Assembly: GCF_900104525.1 (NCBI RefSeq)
Contig: NZ_LT629711.1
Span: 2,418,001 to 2,482,000 of the forward strand
Length of the DNA: 64,000 nt
Direction of reading: 5' to 3'
DNA from: Pedococcus dokdonensis
GTDB taxonomy: Bacteria > Actinomycetota > Actinomycetes > Actinomycetales > Dermatophilaceae
Of this stretch, positions 18,437 through 28,213 are shown in pieces. The position numbers and the translations under genes were made by a program. Numbering within the stretch: the first letter of the stretch is position 1; each line of letters opens with the position of its first letter. Under the pieces are notes generated by a model, which worked only from the letters and a program-made list of their open reading frames with translations, was not told where the DNA came from and did no database searches.

Positions 18437-20267
18437 CACCAGTGGCGTCGCCGTCCGTCGCTGCCTCGCCGCGCAGCCGCGCCAGCTCCTCGTCGACCAC
18501 GGCCTCGTCGAGCTTGGTGAAGATCGGTGTGGGCTTGACCACAGTCGCCCCGACCGTGACCGGCACCGACTCCCAGCGAGGGGTCTGCGTGTACTCGCCG
18601 GTGATCACCGGGTAGGTGCGGTCGGCGTCTGCGGGGTCGAGCCCCGACACGTGCTCCAGCACCGGCATCGGCATGAAGTCACCCGCACCGCCCAGGGCGG
18701 CGTGGACGGCGTTCGAGGAGTGCGGCAGGAACGGCGCGAGCACCCGGTTGAGGTCGGCCACGCACTGGGTCAGCGTGTGCAGCACGGTGGCCAGCCGCTC
18801 GCGCTGGTCGTCACCCTTGAGCTTGAACGGCTCGGTGTCGGTGACGTACTTGTTCACCTCGCCGACGGTGCGCATCGCCTCCGCCACCGCGGCCTTGACC
18901 CGCTGCCGGGCCAGGAGGTCGCCCACCACGTCGAACGCCGCCAGCACCTTGGCGCGGACCGCCTCGTCGACCGGCTCGAGCGAGCCCGGCTGCGGCACCT
19001 CGCCGAAGTTCTTCGCGACCATCGAGGCGGTGCGGTTGACCAGGTTGCCCCAGCCAGCGACGAGCTCGGAGTTGTTGCGCTGGACGAACTCGGCCCAGGT
19101 GAAGTTCGCGTCCTGGTTCTCGGGGCCGGCTGCGCAGATGTAGTAGCGGATCGCGTCGGGACCGTAGCGCTCCAGGACGTCACGGATGTGGATGACGTAT
19201 CCGCGCGAGGTCGAGAACTGCTTGCCCTCCATGGTGAGGTACTCGCTCGACACGACCTCGGTCGGCAGGTTCAGCACCCCGAACGCACCGGGCTCTCCCC
19301 CACGACTGCCGCGACCGGCATACCCGAGGAGCTCGGCCGGCCAGATCTGGGAGTGGAAGGTGATGTTGTCCTTGCCCATGAAGTAGTAGGACAGCGCCTC
19401 CGGGTCGTTCCACCAGTCGCGCCAGCGGTCGGGCTCGCCGAGGCGGCGGGCCCACTCGACCGACGCGGACAGGTAGCCGATCACCGCGTCGAACCAGACG
19501 TAGAGCCGCTTGGCCGGCTGGTCGCGCCAGCCGTCGAGCGGCACGGGGATGCCCCAGTCGATGTCGCGGGTCATCGCCCGCGGGCGGATGTCGTCGAGGA
19601 TGTTGAGGCTGAACTTGATGACGTTCGGGCGCCAGGTGCCGCTCTCCTCGCGACCGACCAGCCACTCGCGCAGGGCGTCGGCGAGCGCGGGCAGGTCGAG
19701 GAAGAAGTGCTGCGTCTCGATGAACTCGGGCACCTCGCCGTTGATCTTCGACCGCGGGTTGATCAGGTCGGTCGGCTCGAGCTGGTTGCCGCAGTTGTCA
19801 CACTGGTCGCCGCGCGCCTCGGGGTAGGAGCAGATCGGGCAGGTGCCCTCGATGTAGCGGTCGGGCAGGGTGCGGCCGGTCGACGGGGAGATCGCGCCAC
19901 GGGTGGTCTGCTCGACCATGTAGCCGTTCTGCCAGACCTGGGTGAAGAGCTCCTGGGCGACCGCGTAGTGGTTGGCCGTCGTGGTGCGCGTGTAGAGGTC
20001 GTAGGAGCAACCCAGGTCGGCGAGCTCGGCCGCGATGATCGCGTGGTTGGTGTCGACCAGCTGCTGCGGGGTCACGCCCTCCTGGTCGGCGAGGACCAGG
20101 ATCGGGGTGCCGTGCTCGTCGGAGCCGCTGACCATGAGCACCTCGTGACCGGCCATCCGCATGTAGCGGCTGAAGACGTCGGAGGGCACGGCGAACCCGG
20201 CCACGTGGCCGAGGTGCCGTGGGCCGTTGGCATACGGCCAGGCGACAGCAGAGAGGACCTTTGACAC
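18423..20267 (-). CDS. metG: Methionyl-tRNA synthetase
   Basis: 614-residue class I synthetase charging tRNA-Met. Signature 1 is [12 protein letters not shown] near the N-terminus; the KMSKS loop is KQFSTSRG, the form common in Actinobacteria. A zinc knuckle is [17 protein letters not shown] (about 143-159). The anticodon-binding helical domain follows; there is no C-terminal EMAP-like domain, so it is a short monomeric form. The GTG start has TAGGAT 6 nt upstream (leaderless). Confidence 0.95.
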   Translation of the reverse strand: MSKVLSAVAWPYANGPRHLGHVAGFAVPSDVFSRYMRMAGHEVLMVSGSDEHGTPILVLADQEGVTPQQLVDTNHAIIAAELADLGCSYDLYTRTTTANHYAVAQELFTQVWQNGYMVEQTTRGAISPSTGRTLPDRYIEGTCPICSYPEARGDQCDNCGNQLEPTDLINPRSKINGEVPEFIETQHFFLDLPALADALREWLVGREESGTWRPNVIKFSLNILDDIRPRAMTRDIDWGIPVPLDGWRDQPAKRLYVWFDAVIGYLSASVEWARRLGEPDRWRDWWNDPEALSYYFMGKDNITFHSQIWPAELLGYAGRGSRGGEPGAFGVLNLPTEVVSSEYLTMEGKQFSTSRGYVIHIRDVLERYGPDAIRYYICAAGPENQDANFTWAEFVQRNNSELVAGWGNLVNRTASMVAKNFGEVPQPGSLEPVDEAVRAKVLAAFDVVGDLLARQRVKAAVAEAMRTVGEVNKYVTDTEPFKLKGDDQRERLATVLHTLTQCVADLNRVLAPFLPHSSNAVHAALGGAGDFMPMPVLEHVSGLDPADADRTYPVITGEYTQTPRWESVPVTVGATVVKPTPIFTKLDEAVVDEELARLRGEAATDGDATGDGDG

Positions 20268-20385
20268 ACCTGAATCCTAGGGGTGGGTGCCAAGCAGGTT
20301 TCCGGCGCTCCGGTGTGCCGGGTGCCCGGCGTGCTTTCGGTCGCGGTGGCGGCCCCTTTCGGTGGCGGTGGCGGCCGCGGCCGGG

Positions 20386-21177
20386 TCAGCTCGCGGACTC
20401 GGCAGCGGCGAGCTCGGACTTCCAGTCGCGGAAGCCCTCCTCGGTCCGACCCTGGCGCCAGTAGCCGGAGATCGACACCTGGTCGCGGGACAGTCCGCGG
20501 TCCTTGAAGAAGTACGGGCGCAGGCCGTGCATCACCGACTGCCCTTCGCCGTGCACGAAGACGTGCACGCGACCCGGCAGCCAGTCGACCGACCGGACCG
20601 CCTCGACCAGGTCCCCGCCCCCGGCGCGGTGCACGAAGGCCAGCTCCGCTCCGTCGGGCACGGTCAGAGCCGGCTCGTGGTCGGCGTCGTCGACGAGGAC
20701 GACCACGCGGGCGGTGCAGGCTGCTGGCAGTGCGTCGAGGGCGGCCGTGATGGCCGGGACCGCGGACTCGTCACCGGCGAGCAGGTGCCAGTCGGCGTCC
20801 GGGTCAGGGCGGTAGCCACCACCAGGACCGTTGGCCAGCAAGGTGTCCCCGGGCTTCGCGGCGGCCGCCCACGGCCCGGCCACGCCCTCGTCGCCGTGGA
20901 CGACGAAGTCGATCGCGAGCGTCCCGGCGGCGACGTCCGGGAAGAGCGCCGTGTAGGTGCGCACCACCGGCAGGTGCTCGGGCGGCATCGTGCCGCGCAG
21001 CGCCCGCATGTCCAGCGGCTCGGGGTAGACGACACCCGGCTTGGGAAAGACGAGCTTCACGTAGCGGTCGGTCTGGTCGCTCTCGGCGAAGGCGGACAGG
21101 TCGTCGGTGTGGAACCACAGCCGGCGCAGCCGCGGGGTCAGCTGCTCCGTGCGGGTGACGGTGAGGTGGGTGGTCAC
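20386..21177 (-). CDS. Siderophore-interacting protein (FAD ferric-siderophore reductase)
   Basis: 263-residue SIP/ViuB-family flavoprotein that releases iron from siderophores by reduction with NAD(P)H. N-terminal FAD-binding barrel (TPRLRRLWFHTDDL, then VRTYTALF in place of the usual R-x-Y-T/S), NAD-binding half (WHLLAGDESAVPAITAALDAL) and terminal SISGYWRQGRTEEGF are all characteristic. The GTG at 21177 follows GAGGAGA. It stands alone, without siderophore genes or a visible iron box, though uptake genes may be elsewhere. Confidence 0.9.
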   Translation of the reverse strand: MTTHLTVTRTEQLTPRLRRLWFHTDDLSAFAESDQTDRYVKLVFPKPGVVYPEPLDMRALRGTMPPEHLPVVRTYTALFPDVAAGTLAIDFVVHGDEGVAGPWAAAAKPGDTLLANGPGGGYRPDPDADWHLLAGDESAVPAITAALDALPAACTARVVVLVDDADHEPALTVPDGAELAFVHRAGGGDLVEAVRSVDWLPGRVHVFVHGEGQSVMHGLRPYFFKDRGLSRDQVSISGYWRQGRTEEGFRDWKSELAAAESAS

Positions 21178-21238
21178 GGCTCTCCTCAGGTTCGGGACGC
21201 TCGGGTCAACTCTGCGCCACCCCTGCGCGCGACGCCCC

Positions 21239-21278
21239 ACCGGCCCCTCCTCGGCCGACGTGCCGACCTGGGGCCGGT
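21239..21278 (-). terminator. Hairpin after LuxR-type response regulator
   Basis: ACCGGCCCC / GGGGCCGGT arms enclose a further GGC-GCC pairing. It overlaps the stop of the regulator gene and separates it from the siderophore-interacting protein. Confidence 0.6.
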
Positions 21279-21952
21279 CAGTCGCGCTGACCCATGCCGG
21301 CGTCGCGGGCCCGGATGATGACCTCGGCCCGGTCGGTCGCCTGGAGCTTGGAGAGGATCGCGGACACGTTGTTGCGCACCGTCTTCGGCGCGAGGAAGAG
21401 CTCCGCGGCGATCTGGCCGTTCGAGCGCCCGGCAGCGATGAGGTCGAGCACCTCCCGCTCCCGCTCGGTCAGCATCGGGAACTCGGTGGCCTGCCGTGTC
21501 TGCGACGGCGACAGCAGCTCACCGATCCGGGCCGCCAGCGACGCCCCGAAGACCACGCCTCCCGCCGCGACCGCCGTGATCGCGCGGACCACCTCGTCCT
21601 GCGCCGCCCCCTTCACGAGGTAGCCACGGGCACCCGCCCGCATCGCCGACAACAGCGTGCTGTCGTCCTCCCCCATGGTGAAGACCAGCACCCCCACGCT
21701 CGGCTGCTCGGCCAGCACCCGCCGGGTGGCCTCGATCCCGTTGACGTGCGGCATCTGGATGTCCATGACGATGACGTCAGGACGGTGCTCGGACGCGAGC
21801 GCGACCGCCTCGGCACCGTCCGCTGCGCGGGCGACGACCTCGATGTCGGGGTGCGGCTCGAGCAGGGTCGCCAGACCGTCGCGGAAGATCGGGTGGTCGT
21901 CCGCGATCAGCACCCGCACGGGTTGCGCCGTCATGCGCCCTTCATTCGTCAT
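21278..21952 (-). CDS. NarL/LuxR-family response regulator
   Basis: 224 residues. Receiver: IADDHPIFRDGL, phospho-Asp in VIVMDIQMPHVNG, LVFTMGEDD and Lys in YLVKGA. LuxR-type helix-turn-helix: LTEREREVLDLIAAGRSNGQIAAELFLAPKTVRNN. The start at 21952 follows GGGAG; a Met six codons later (21934) is equally usual for the family. It is cotranscribed with the sensor kinase just upstream, whose stop is 14 nt away. Targets are unknown. Confidence 0.9.
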   Translation of the reverse strand: MTNEGRMTAQPVRVLIADDHPIFRDGLATLLEPHPDIEVVARAADGAEAVALASEHRPDVIVMDIQMPHVNGIEATRRVLAEQPSVGVLVFTMGEDDSTLLSAMRAGARGYLVKGAAQDEVVRAITAVAAGGVVFGASLAARIGELLSPSQTRQATEFPMLTEREREVLDLIAAGRSNGQIAAELFLAPKTVRNNVSAILSKLQATDRAEVIIRARDAGMGQRD

Positions 21953-21966
21953 GCGTTCTCCCACCA

Positions 21967-24081
21967 TCATTCGCGTCCTCCCACAGGCAACCAGGCCCGC
22001 ACCGTGGTGCCACCCTCGGGCGGGCACACCACTTCATACCGGCCGCCGAGCTCCTCGGCCCGCTCGCGCAACGAGCGCAGCCCCACCCCGGCGACCACGT
22101 CGGCTGCGATGCCGCGTCCGTCGTCGCGCACCTCGACCGCCAGGTCGGCACGACCGCTCGCCAACGTCACCGTGCAGTGGGCGGCGTCCGCGTGGCGGGC
22201 GACGTTGGCCAGCGCCTCCGACACGATCCGGTATGCCGCCACCTCCACGGCCGCGGGCAGGCTCGCCAGGTCGTCGGCCTGCACCGTGACGGCGAGGCCC
22301 GCGGCGCGGGTGCGGTCGGCCTGTTGCTCCACCGCGGCGAGGAGGCCGAGGTCGTCGAGCGCCGGCGGGCGCAGGCCGTGGACGAGCCGGCGCACGTCGG
22401 CGAGCGCCTCGGTGATCTCGGCCCGCGACTGGACGACGAGCCGGTGCGCCGTCGCGGGGTCGGACTCCACCGCGTTGCCGGCCGCGTCGAGTCGCATCGC
22501 CACCCCACCCAGGACCGGGCCGAGCCCGTCGTGCAGGTCGCGGCGGATCCTGCGGCGGTCCTCCTCGCGGGCCAGCACCAGCTGCTCGCGGGACTCCTGC
22601 AGCTCGCGGGCGAGCAGGCTGCTGCGCGCGGCGATGGCGGCCTGCCGGACGACGTCGACGAGCAGGACGTGGTCGCGCCGCGAGAGCATGCCGCGGATCC
22701 CGCCGTCGGGGAGCTCGATCGACCCGATCCGCTCTCCGCGGTAGGAGATCGGGAAGGCGCGGGTCGCGGCCGGCTCGGCGCCGTGGGTGGCGGCCAGGCC
22801 CTGTCCACCGTGGCCGAGCACCTCGACCCGCACGAAGGGCACCCGGAACGCCTCGGCGACGGCCGCCGCGAGGGCCGGCAGCTGCTGCTCGAGGCCACCG
22901 GACTCCTCGAGCCGCTCGGCCAGCGCCGAGACCACCTCGTAGCGCTCACCCCTGCGGCCGAGCACGCGACGACGCACCTGGGCCGTGAGCCACGACCGCA
23001 GCGGCCCGTAGGCCGCGACGGCCAGCACGAGGACGAGCACGGTGACCTGCCGCTCCTGGAAGCGGTCGCCCAGGACGGCGGCCGCGCCGGCGACGACGGC
23101 CAGGTCGACCAGCACGAAGAGTGCCGCGATCCCGCCGTAGACCAGGGTGCCGCCGACGAGGGCGTCGATGTCACCGGTGTCGGGCCGCACCACCCCGATC
23201 ACGACGGAGATGCTGGTCGCGACCAGCGCGAGGACCAGCGCCCCGAACCCCACCGGACCGTTGAGGTCGAGGAGCATCACCCCCCCGGCGAGCAGGCAGA
23301 CGATGGCGGCCCAGAGCAACCACCGCAGCTGGGTGCGCTCGACCCCGGTCGACCGCGCGTGCCGGGCGAAGACGGTGGCTGCGGCCAGCGGCATCGCGAG
23401 CATGGTCAGCACCTGTCCCACGCGAATCGTCGCGACCGCCGCGGCGTTCGACCACGGGAGCGAGATCTGCGGGAGGAGGCGCACCACGTCATCCGACAGC
23501 CGGCCGTCGTAGATCGCGCTGTCCGGCGCGAGGACGAGGCTCAGGGGGAGCGCGAACGCCATGACCAGGGCGGCCACCGCCACCGTGCGCCAGCGGCCCT
23601 GCGGCAGGCGACCGGTCGGATACAGCACCAGCACGAGCGGAAGTGCCACCAACAGCAGGGACCCCGCCTCGGAGACCACCCAGTACGCGAGCCCGGTCAG
23701 CGGAAGCGTCGGCTGCGCGTGCAGGCCCAGCACGGCATACGACTCGCAGAACCCGTCGAGCGCCCAGAAGGCGCCGGTCACCGCGAGCACCACGCCCACG
23801 ACATGACGGGGACGGAAGGCCAGGATCGCGGCACCGCAGCACCCGACGAGGGCGCCGATGGCGCCGCTCACCACCCCGCGCTCCGAGACGTACAAGGCGC
23901 GCTGGGCGTCGGTGGACCTCGCGTCGAGCACCAGGCAGCCGACGACGAGCGCGGCCAGGACCACCACGAGCAGGCCGGGGCCGACGAGGTGCGGCCGAGC
24001 CATCGGGCCGGTGCCGGGCCCTGCGCCCGGGCCTGCCTCGGCGCCCGAGGCTTCGGCACGCAGGGCTGGCACGGCGGTCAC
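21967..24081 (-). CDS. Membrane sensor histidine kinase, HisKA_3 (NarL-type)
   Basis: 704 residues from the GTG at 24081. About nine or ten hydrophobic segments fill residues ~30-370, a GAF-like domain lies near ~400-510, and HisKA_3 carries phospho-His in RRIRRDLHDGLGPVLGG. The HATPase domain is near the C-terminus (EALANVARHADAAH, DDGRGIAADVVAGVGLRSLRERAEELGG). The large membrane part suggests an envelope signal. Partner is the downstream LuxR-type regulator. The start is uncertain; Met at 24003 would remove 26 residues. Confidence 0.88.
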   Translation of the reverse strand: MTAVPALRAEASGAEAGPGAGPGTGPMARPHLVGPGLLVVVLAALVVGCLVLDARSTDAQRALYVSERGVVSGAIGALVGCCGAAILAFRPRHVVGVVLAVTGAFWALDGFCESYAVLGLHAQPTLPLTGLAYWVVSEAGSLLLVALPLVLVLYPTGRLPQGRWRTVAVAALVMAFALPLSLVLAPDSAIYDGRLSDDVVRLLPQISLPWSNAAAVATIRVGQVLTMLAMPLAAATVFARHARSTGVERTQLRWLLWAAIVCLLAGGVMLLDLNGPVGFGALVLALVATSISVVIGVVRPDTGDIDALVGGTLVYGGIAALFVLVDLAVVAGAAAVLGDRFQERQVTVLVLVLAVAAYGPLRSWLTAQVRRRVLGRRGERYEVVSALAERLEESGGLEQQLPALAAAVAEAFRVPFVRVEVLGHGGQGLAATHGAEPAATRAFPISYRGERIGSIELPDGGIRGMLSRRDHVLLVDVVRQAAIAARSSLLARELQESREQLVLAREEDRRRIRRDLHDGLGPVLGGVAMRLDAAGNAVESDPATAHRLVVQSRAEITEALADVRRLVHGLRPPALDDLGLLAAVEQQADRTRAAGLAVTVQADDLASLPAAVEVAAYRIVSEALANVARHADAAHCTVTLASGRADLAVEVRDDGRGIAADVVAGVGLRSLRERAEELGGRYEVVCPPEGGTTVRAWLPVGGRE

Positions 24082-24266
24082 CCGGTCAGTGTGCCAACGG
24101 CGGTGTCCCGTCGTCAGGGGATTGCTGTCCCGACCCGACGGGACAACTCCGAGGACGCACAAGGGGACGCCGGCCCCTGCTGCCCGGGTCGCGGGGCGCC
24201 CGAGAGTTCTCGGCAACGGCACCGACCCGGCGCCGACCACACCGATCCGACACCAAGGAGCACCCC

Positions 24267-24893
24267 ATGACCATCACCAAGACCTCAGCCCCGGCCCGGT
24301 CCGACCTTCCCGCGGCGACGCCAGGGACCACCACCGACCGTCCCTACTTCCGGCACGGCACCATGCTCACCGTCGGCGCCCTCGCCTGGTCGAGCATGAT
24401 CGCGGTGTTCGGGCTCAACAACGAGAGCACCGTCTACCAGTACGCCCACAACGCCAGCGCCTTCCTCTTCCAGGTCGGCGTGCTCGCCCTGGTGCGGGTG
24501 CTGTGGCGCACCAAGGCGATCGGCGGCGGCAAGGTCGCCCGCACGGTGCTCCGGATCGAGACGGGGGCACTCGCCCTGGCGATGGCCTCCACCGCATCGG
24601 ACTTCCTCGGGCTCACCGACCTCGACAACCCGGCGTCGCTGGCGCTCGACCTGTTCTGGCCGATCTCGATGCTCGGCATGTTCCTGATCGGCATCCGGAT
24701 CGCGATCGCCGGTCGCTGGAAGGGTGTGTCGCGCTTCTACCCGATCGTCGCCGAGAGCTGGGCCGTCGTCACCGTCCCGGCCATGGGCATCTTCGGGGAG
24801 GGCGTGGCCCGCTGGGTCGGCGCCGCCCACCTGGTCGTCGGCTACGCCGTCCTGGGCCAGATCGTCGCCCGCAAGAGGGCCGACGGCAGCTGA
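24267..24893 (+). CDS. Membrane protein of unknown function
   Basis: Unrecognised 208-residue protein divergent from the sensor kinase. A polar N-terminus (~30) precedes about five hydrophobic segments: 34-52, 63-82, 100-117, 130-150 and 165-197. AAGGAG sits before the ATG. The layout suggests it is a target or accessory of the divergent kinase/regulator pair, but that is only positional. It ends at a perfect palindromic hairpin. Confidence 0.72.
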   Translation: MTITKTSAPARSDLPAATPGTTTDRPYFRHGTMLTVGALAWSSMIAVFGLNNESTVYQYAHNASAFLFQVGVLALVRVLWRTKAIGGGKVARTVLRIETGALALAMASTASDFLGLTDLDNPASLALDLFWPISMLGMFLIGIRIAIAGRWKGVSRFYPIVAESWAVVTVPAMGIFGEGVARWVGAAHLVVGYAVLGQIVARKRADGS

Positions 24894-24902
24894 CCACCCC
24901 GT

Positions 24903-24944
24903 GCAGGTGTGCCGCGAGCGGACGTCCGCTCGCGGCACCCCTGT
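24903..24944 (+). terminator. Long palindromic terminator
   Basis: Positions 24909-24938 form a perfect 30-nt palindrome (GTGCCGCGAGCGGAC and its complement, no spacer), with further pairing outwards. Confidence 0.75.
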
Positions 24945-25034
24945 GCCTGCGGCTCGCGCGGAACCGGGCACGGCGACCCGGCGTCGAGTAGACATGTCCC
25001 CACAGGTGCACCGCACCCGCACAGGAGGTGGCCG

Positions 25035-25634
25035 ATGTTCGCAGCACTGACCGGCATGGGGTTGTCCGCAGCCGCGGGCCTCAACGCCTACATCCCGTTC
25101 CTCGTCGTCGCCCTGATCGCGCGGTTCACCGACGTCATCACGCTGCCTCAGTCGTACTCGTGGATCGAGTCGTGGTGGGCGATCGGGGTCGGCGCGGTGC
25201 TGCTGCTCACCGAGGTGGTGCTCGACAAGATCCCGGCCGTCGACACGGTCAACGACCTGGTGCAGACGTTCATCCGACCGAGCATGGGCGGGCTGATCTT
25301 CGCCGCGACGTCGGCAGCCGAGGGACTGGACAACTCGACCTGGATGACGCAGAACCCGTGGGTCGGCGTCGTCCTCGGCATCATCGTCTCGGGGCTGGTG
25401 CACGGCGGGAAGACCGCAGCGCGCCCCGCGATCAACGCGGGCACCCTCGGCTTCGGAGCCCCGGTCGCGTCGACCGTGGAGGACGGCGCGTCGGTGGGGC
25501 TGAGCCTCGTGGCGGTCTTCCTCCCGCTCCTCGTGATCCTCTTCCTCGTGCTCCTGGCCTGGCTGCTCGGGTGGCTCTGGCTCAAGGTGCGTCGATGGCG
25601 CAAGCGGCGCAACGGTCGCGCCGCCCTGGCCTGA
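25035..25634 (+). CDS. DUF4126 membrane protein
   Basis: 199 residues, start MFAALTGMGLSAAAGLNAYIPFLVVALIA, the hallmark N-terminus of DUF4126 (AGLNAY). Four or five hydrophobic segments are visible, and VVLDKIPAVDTVND is the conserved motif after helix 2. AGGAGG 9 nt before the ATG is an ideal ribosome binding site. The function of the family is not known. The CPBP gene follows 69 nt later on the same strand and may share a transcript. Confidence 0.88.
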   Translation: MFAALTGMGLSAAAGLNAYIPFLVVALIARFTDVITLPQSYSWIESWWAIGVGAVLLLTEVVLDKIPAVDTVNDLVQTFIRPSMGGLIFAATSAAEGLDNSTWMTQNPWVGVVLGIIVSGLVHGGKTAARPAINAGTLGFGAPVASTVEDGASVGLSLVAVFLPLLVILFLVLLAWLLGWLWLKVRRWRKRRNGRAALA

Positions 25635-25703
25635 CCCTGCCACGACGCACCCGACCGACGCGCCTCGCAGCGTTCACCCAGCCGCGACCGCGAGGATGTC
25701 CCC

Positions 25704-26477
25704 ATGACCGTCGTCGCCGCCCCAGCCCCCACGCGCCGTTCGCTGGTCACCGAGACGGTGCTGGTGCTCGGGGTCAGCCTGGGGTCCTCGGGCATCTACG
25801 CGTTGCTCTCGTTGGTCAACAAGCTGACCCGCAACGTCCCGCTCAACCAGCAGACCACGGCGATGAACTCGTCGGTGACACCGGACCGGCCGTGGCTCGA
25901 CCTCGCCTACCAGCTGGTCGGCATCGTCCTCGCGCTCGTGCCGGTGGCCCTCGCGCTCTACCTGCTGACCCGGGACCGCGCCGACGCGCGGCACGCGATC
26001 GGCTTCGACCTGCGCCAGCCGGGGCGTGACCTGGTGCGCGGGCTCGCGCTCGCCGCCGCGGTCGGGCTGCCGGGGCTGGGACTGTATGCGGCCGCGCGGG
26101 CCCTGGGCCTCAACACCACCATCGCGGCGGCGAACCTCACCGACACCTGGTGGACGATCCCGGTGCTCGTCCTGGCTGCGGCGCAGAACGCGGTGCTGGA
26201 GGAGGTCGTGATGATCGGCTACCTCTACACCCGGTGGCTGCGCGCCGGCTGGTCGCTGCCCGCGGTGGTGGTGGTGTCGGCCCTCATCCGTGGCTCCTAC
26301 CACCTCTACCAGGGCTTCGGTGGGTTCGTCGGCAACGTCGTCATGGGCCTGCTCTTCGGCTGGGTCTACACCCGGACCAAGCGGGTCGGTCCGCTCGTCG
26401 TGGCGCACACCCTGCTCGACGTGGTGGCGTTCGTGGGCTACGCCCTGCTCAAGGACCACCTGGCCTGGCTCAGCTGA
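25704..26477 (+). CDS. CPBP family intramembrane metalloprotease
   Basis: 257-residue polytopic protein of the CAAX protease / bacteriocin-processing (CPBP, Abi) family. Motif 1 is LEEVVMIGYLYTRWL with the Glu pair, motif 2 is SALIRGSYHLYQGF with the His, and motif 3 is AHTLLDVV. About seven hydrophobic segments are present. Members process proteins or act in bacteriocin immunity; the substrate is unknown here. It ends in a hairpin shared with the convergent lipoprotein gene. Confidence 0.88.
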   Translation: MTVVAAPAPTRRSLVTETVLVLGVSLGSSGIYALLSLVNKLTRNVPLNQQTTAMNSSVTPDRPWLDLAYQLVGIVLALVPVALALYLLTRDRADARHAIGFDLRQPGRDLVRGLALAAAVGLPGLGLYAAARALGLNTTIAAANLTDTWWTIPVLVLAAAQNAVLEEVVMIGYLYTRWLRAGWSLPAVVVVSALIRGSYHLYQGFGGFVGNVVMGLLFGWVYTRTKRVGPLVVAHTLLDVVAFVGYALLKDHLAWLS

Positions 26478-26488
26478 ACCAGGCCAGG
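26459..26488. terminator. Hairpin spanning the CPBP stop
   Basis: CCTGGCCTGG and CCAGGCCAGG pair over a 10-nt loop containing the stop codon, between two convergent genes 17 nt apart. It may act in both directions. Confidence 0.65.
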
Positions 26489-26494
26489 TAGCGC

Positions 26495-27259
26495 TCACTT
26501 GGGGAGGTTGATGACCTTCGACGCGGCGGGGGCCGCGATCGTGGCGACCTTGTCCCACTCGCTGAACTCGAGCGTGCCCGTGTCGTCGTCCGGCCCGACG
26601 ATCTTGAAGATGGTGGCCTTGCCGTCGGCGCTGACCAGGAGCTCGCCGTTCTCCTTGCCGGACTTGTCGGTGATCGAGTAGGCCTCGGCACCGTCGTAGG
26701 TCGCCTTGCTCACCTTGGAGTCCTCGGCCTTGAGCGCGGCCTGCATCTCCTTGTCGTCGAACAGCTCCTTGAGCAGGCTCTTGATCGTCATGTCACCGAA
26801 GTCCTTGGCCTGCTCGGCCGGCATCCGCACGTACTTGCCACCCAACAGCTTCGCCGCGTCCGCCGAGATCTGCTTGGTCCAGAACTCGTCGTTGCCGAGC
26901 AGGTAGTACTTGCCGCCGACCGTGAGGATGGTCGCCTTCTGGGAGCCACCCACGCCGAGCTCGAGCGACTGGTTGGAACCGTCGGTGGTGCCGGCGAGGT
27001 CGATCGTCATCGACGTGCCGTCGTTCTCGACCGAGCCGGTGATGTGGGCGCTCTTGGCCGCGAGAGCGGACTTCTCGGCCTGGTCGAAGAGCTCGGCCGC
27101 CGTGGGCAGCGTGGCCTCGGTGGTCGTCGACGACGACGAGCTGGAGCTGGTCGACGACGAGGTCGTCGGGTCGCCCTTGTCGCTGCCACAGCCTGCGAGC
27201 GCGGTCGCGGCGAGGAGCGGGACGGCGAGGGCCGCGAGGACCCGGTGGTTGACCTGCAT
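26495..27259 (-). CDS. Exported lipoprotein, LppX/LprG-like
   Basis: 254 residues. Lipoprotein signal peptide: basic start MQVNHRV, hydrophobic core, lipobox ALAGC with Cys ~24. A Ser/Thr-rich linker (~30-50) precedes a domain with alternating strands (SVENDGTSMTIDLAGT, KATILTVGGKYYLLGNDEFW, KATYDGAEAYSITDKSG). This resembles the LppX_LprAFG half-barrel that binds lipids in mycobacteria, but the identity is weak. GGAGGGG lies 12 nt before ATG 27259, which is favoured over an upstream in-frame start. Confidence 0.78.
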   Translation of the reverse strand: MQVNHRVLAALAVPLLAATALAGCGSDKGDPTTSSSTSSSSSSSTTTEATLPTAAELFDQAEKSALAAKSAHITGSVENDGTSMTIDLAGTTDGSNQSLELGVGGSQKATILTVGGKYYLLGNDEFWTKQISADAAKLLGGKYVRMPAEQAKDFGDMTIKSLLKELFDDKEMQAALKAEDSKVSKATYDGAEAYSITDKSGKENGELLVSADGKATIFKIVGPDDDTGTLEFSEWDKVATIAAPAASKVINLPK

Positions 27260-27281
27260 GGTGGTGATCCCCTCCAAGACG

Positions 27282-27303
27282 GGTGACGCCCCTTCGCGTC
27301 ACC
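27282..27303 (-). terminator. Hairpin downstream of rsmI
   Basis: GGTGACGC / GCGTCACC with a 6-nt loop lies 11 nt after the rsmI stop and just before the lipoprotein leader. Confidence 0.5.
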
Positions 27304-27314
27304 GCTGAGGCACC

Positions 27315-28163
27315 TTAACGCGCCAAACGCCGCAATTCGACCGCAGCGTCGTACAGCTGCTTCTTCGACAGGCCGGTGGCCGCTGCGACGTCGGCGCACA
27401 CGTCCTTGAGCCGCTCACCTGCGGCAACGCGCTCCTGTATGCCGGGCAGCGCCTTCTCGACGGTGGTCACCACCGGGCTCGCGCCGGCCACCACGACGGT
27501 GATCTCACCGCGCACCCCTTCGGCGGCCCAGGCGGCCAGCTCGGCCAGGCCGCCGCGGCGCACCTCCTCGTAGGTCTTCGTCAGCTCGCGGCAGACGGCG
27601 GCGCGGCGATCCGGCCCGAACGCGTCGGCCATCGCGGCCAGGGTCGCGTCGATCCGGTGTGGCGCCTCGAAGAAGACCATCGTGCGGCGCTCCCCCGCCA
27701 GCGCCTCGAGGCCGCGCGCCCGCTCGCCCGGCTTGCGCGGCAGGAAGCCCTCGAAGCAGAACCGGTCGACCGGCAGGCCCGAGACGGCCAGCGCCATCAG
27801 GACCGCGCTCGGCCCCGGCACGCAGGTGACCCGGACGCCGGCGGCGACCGCCGCGTCGACCAGGCGGTACCCGGGGTCCGACACGGACGGCATACCGGCA
27901 TCGGTCACGACGACCACCCGCGCGCCGCCACGCAGGCGCTCGACGAGCTCTGCGGTCCGCGACGCCTCGTTGTGCTCGTGGTAGCTGAGCACCGCCCCGG
28001 TGGGCGTGACGCCGAGGTCGGCGCACAGCCGCCGCAGCCGCCGGGTGTCCTCGGCCGCCACCACGTCGGCGGTCTCCAGCTCGGCACCGAGGCGGGGTGC
28101 CGCGTCGCGCGGGTCGCCGATCGGGGTGGCGGCGAGGACGAGGACACCGGCGTCGGAGGTCAC
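27315..28163 (-). CDS. rsmI: 16S rRNA 2'-O-ribose C1402 methyltransferase
   Basis: 282-residue SAM enzyme (YraL family) modifying the P-site region of 16S r[57 protein letters not shown] and [17 protein letters not shown] are all diagnostic. The C-terminal helix-turn-helix-like tail ([18 protein letters not shown]) is present. The GTG start at 28163 is divergent from pmt by 50 nt. The rsmI/pmt divergent pair is conserved in Actinobacteria. Confidence 0.94.
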   Translation of the reverse strand: MTSDAGVLVLAATPIGDPRDAAPRLGAELETADVVAAEDTRRLRRLCADLGVTPTGAVLSYHEHNEASRTAELVERLRGGARVVVVTDAGMPSVSDPGYRLVDAAVAAGVRVTCVPGPSAVLMALAVSGLPVDRFCFEGFLPRKPGERARGLEALAGERRTMVFFEAPHRIDATLAAMADAFGPDRRAAVCRELTKTYEEVRRGGLAELAAWAAEGVRGEITVVVAGASPVVTTVEKALPGIQERVAAGERLKDVCADVAAATGLSKKQLYDAAVELRRLAR

Positions 28164-28213
28164 CCGACCATCCTGTCAGGGGCAGCACCGGTGCTGTGCA
28201 TACGATGGCGCGC

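Noticed and set aside
18192-20264. 690-codon plus-strand frame opposite metG
   Set aside because: Full antisense of methionyl-tRNA synthetase, with no signature of its own.
22177-24270. Long plus-strand frame opposite the sensor kinase
   Set aside because: Low-complexity His/Arg/Glu composition and complete overlap with a clear HisKA_3 kinase; treated as a shadow.
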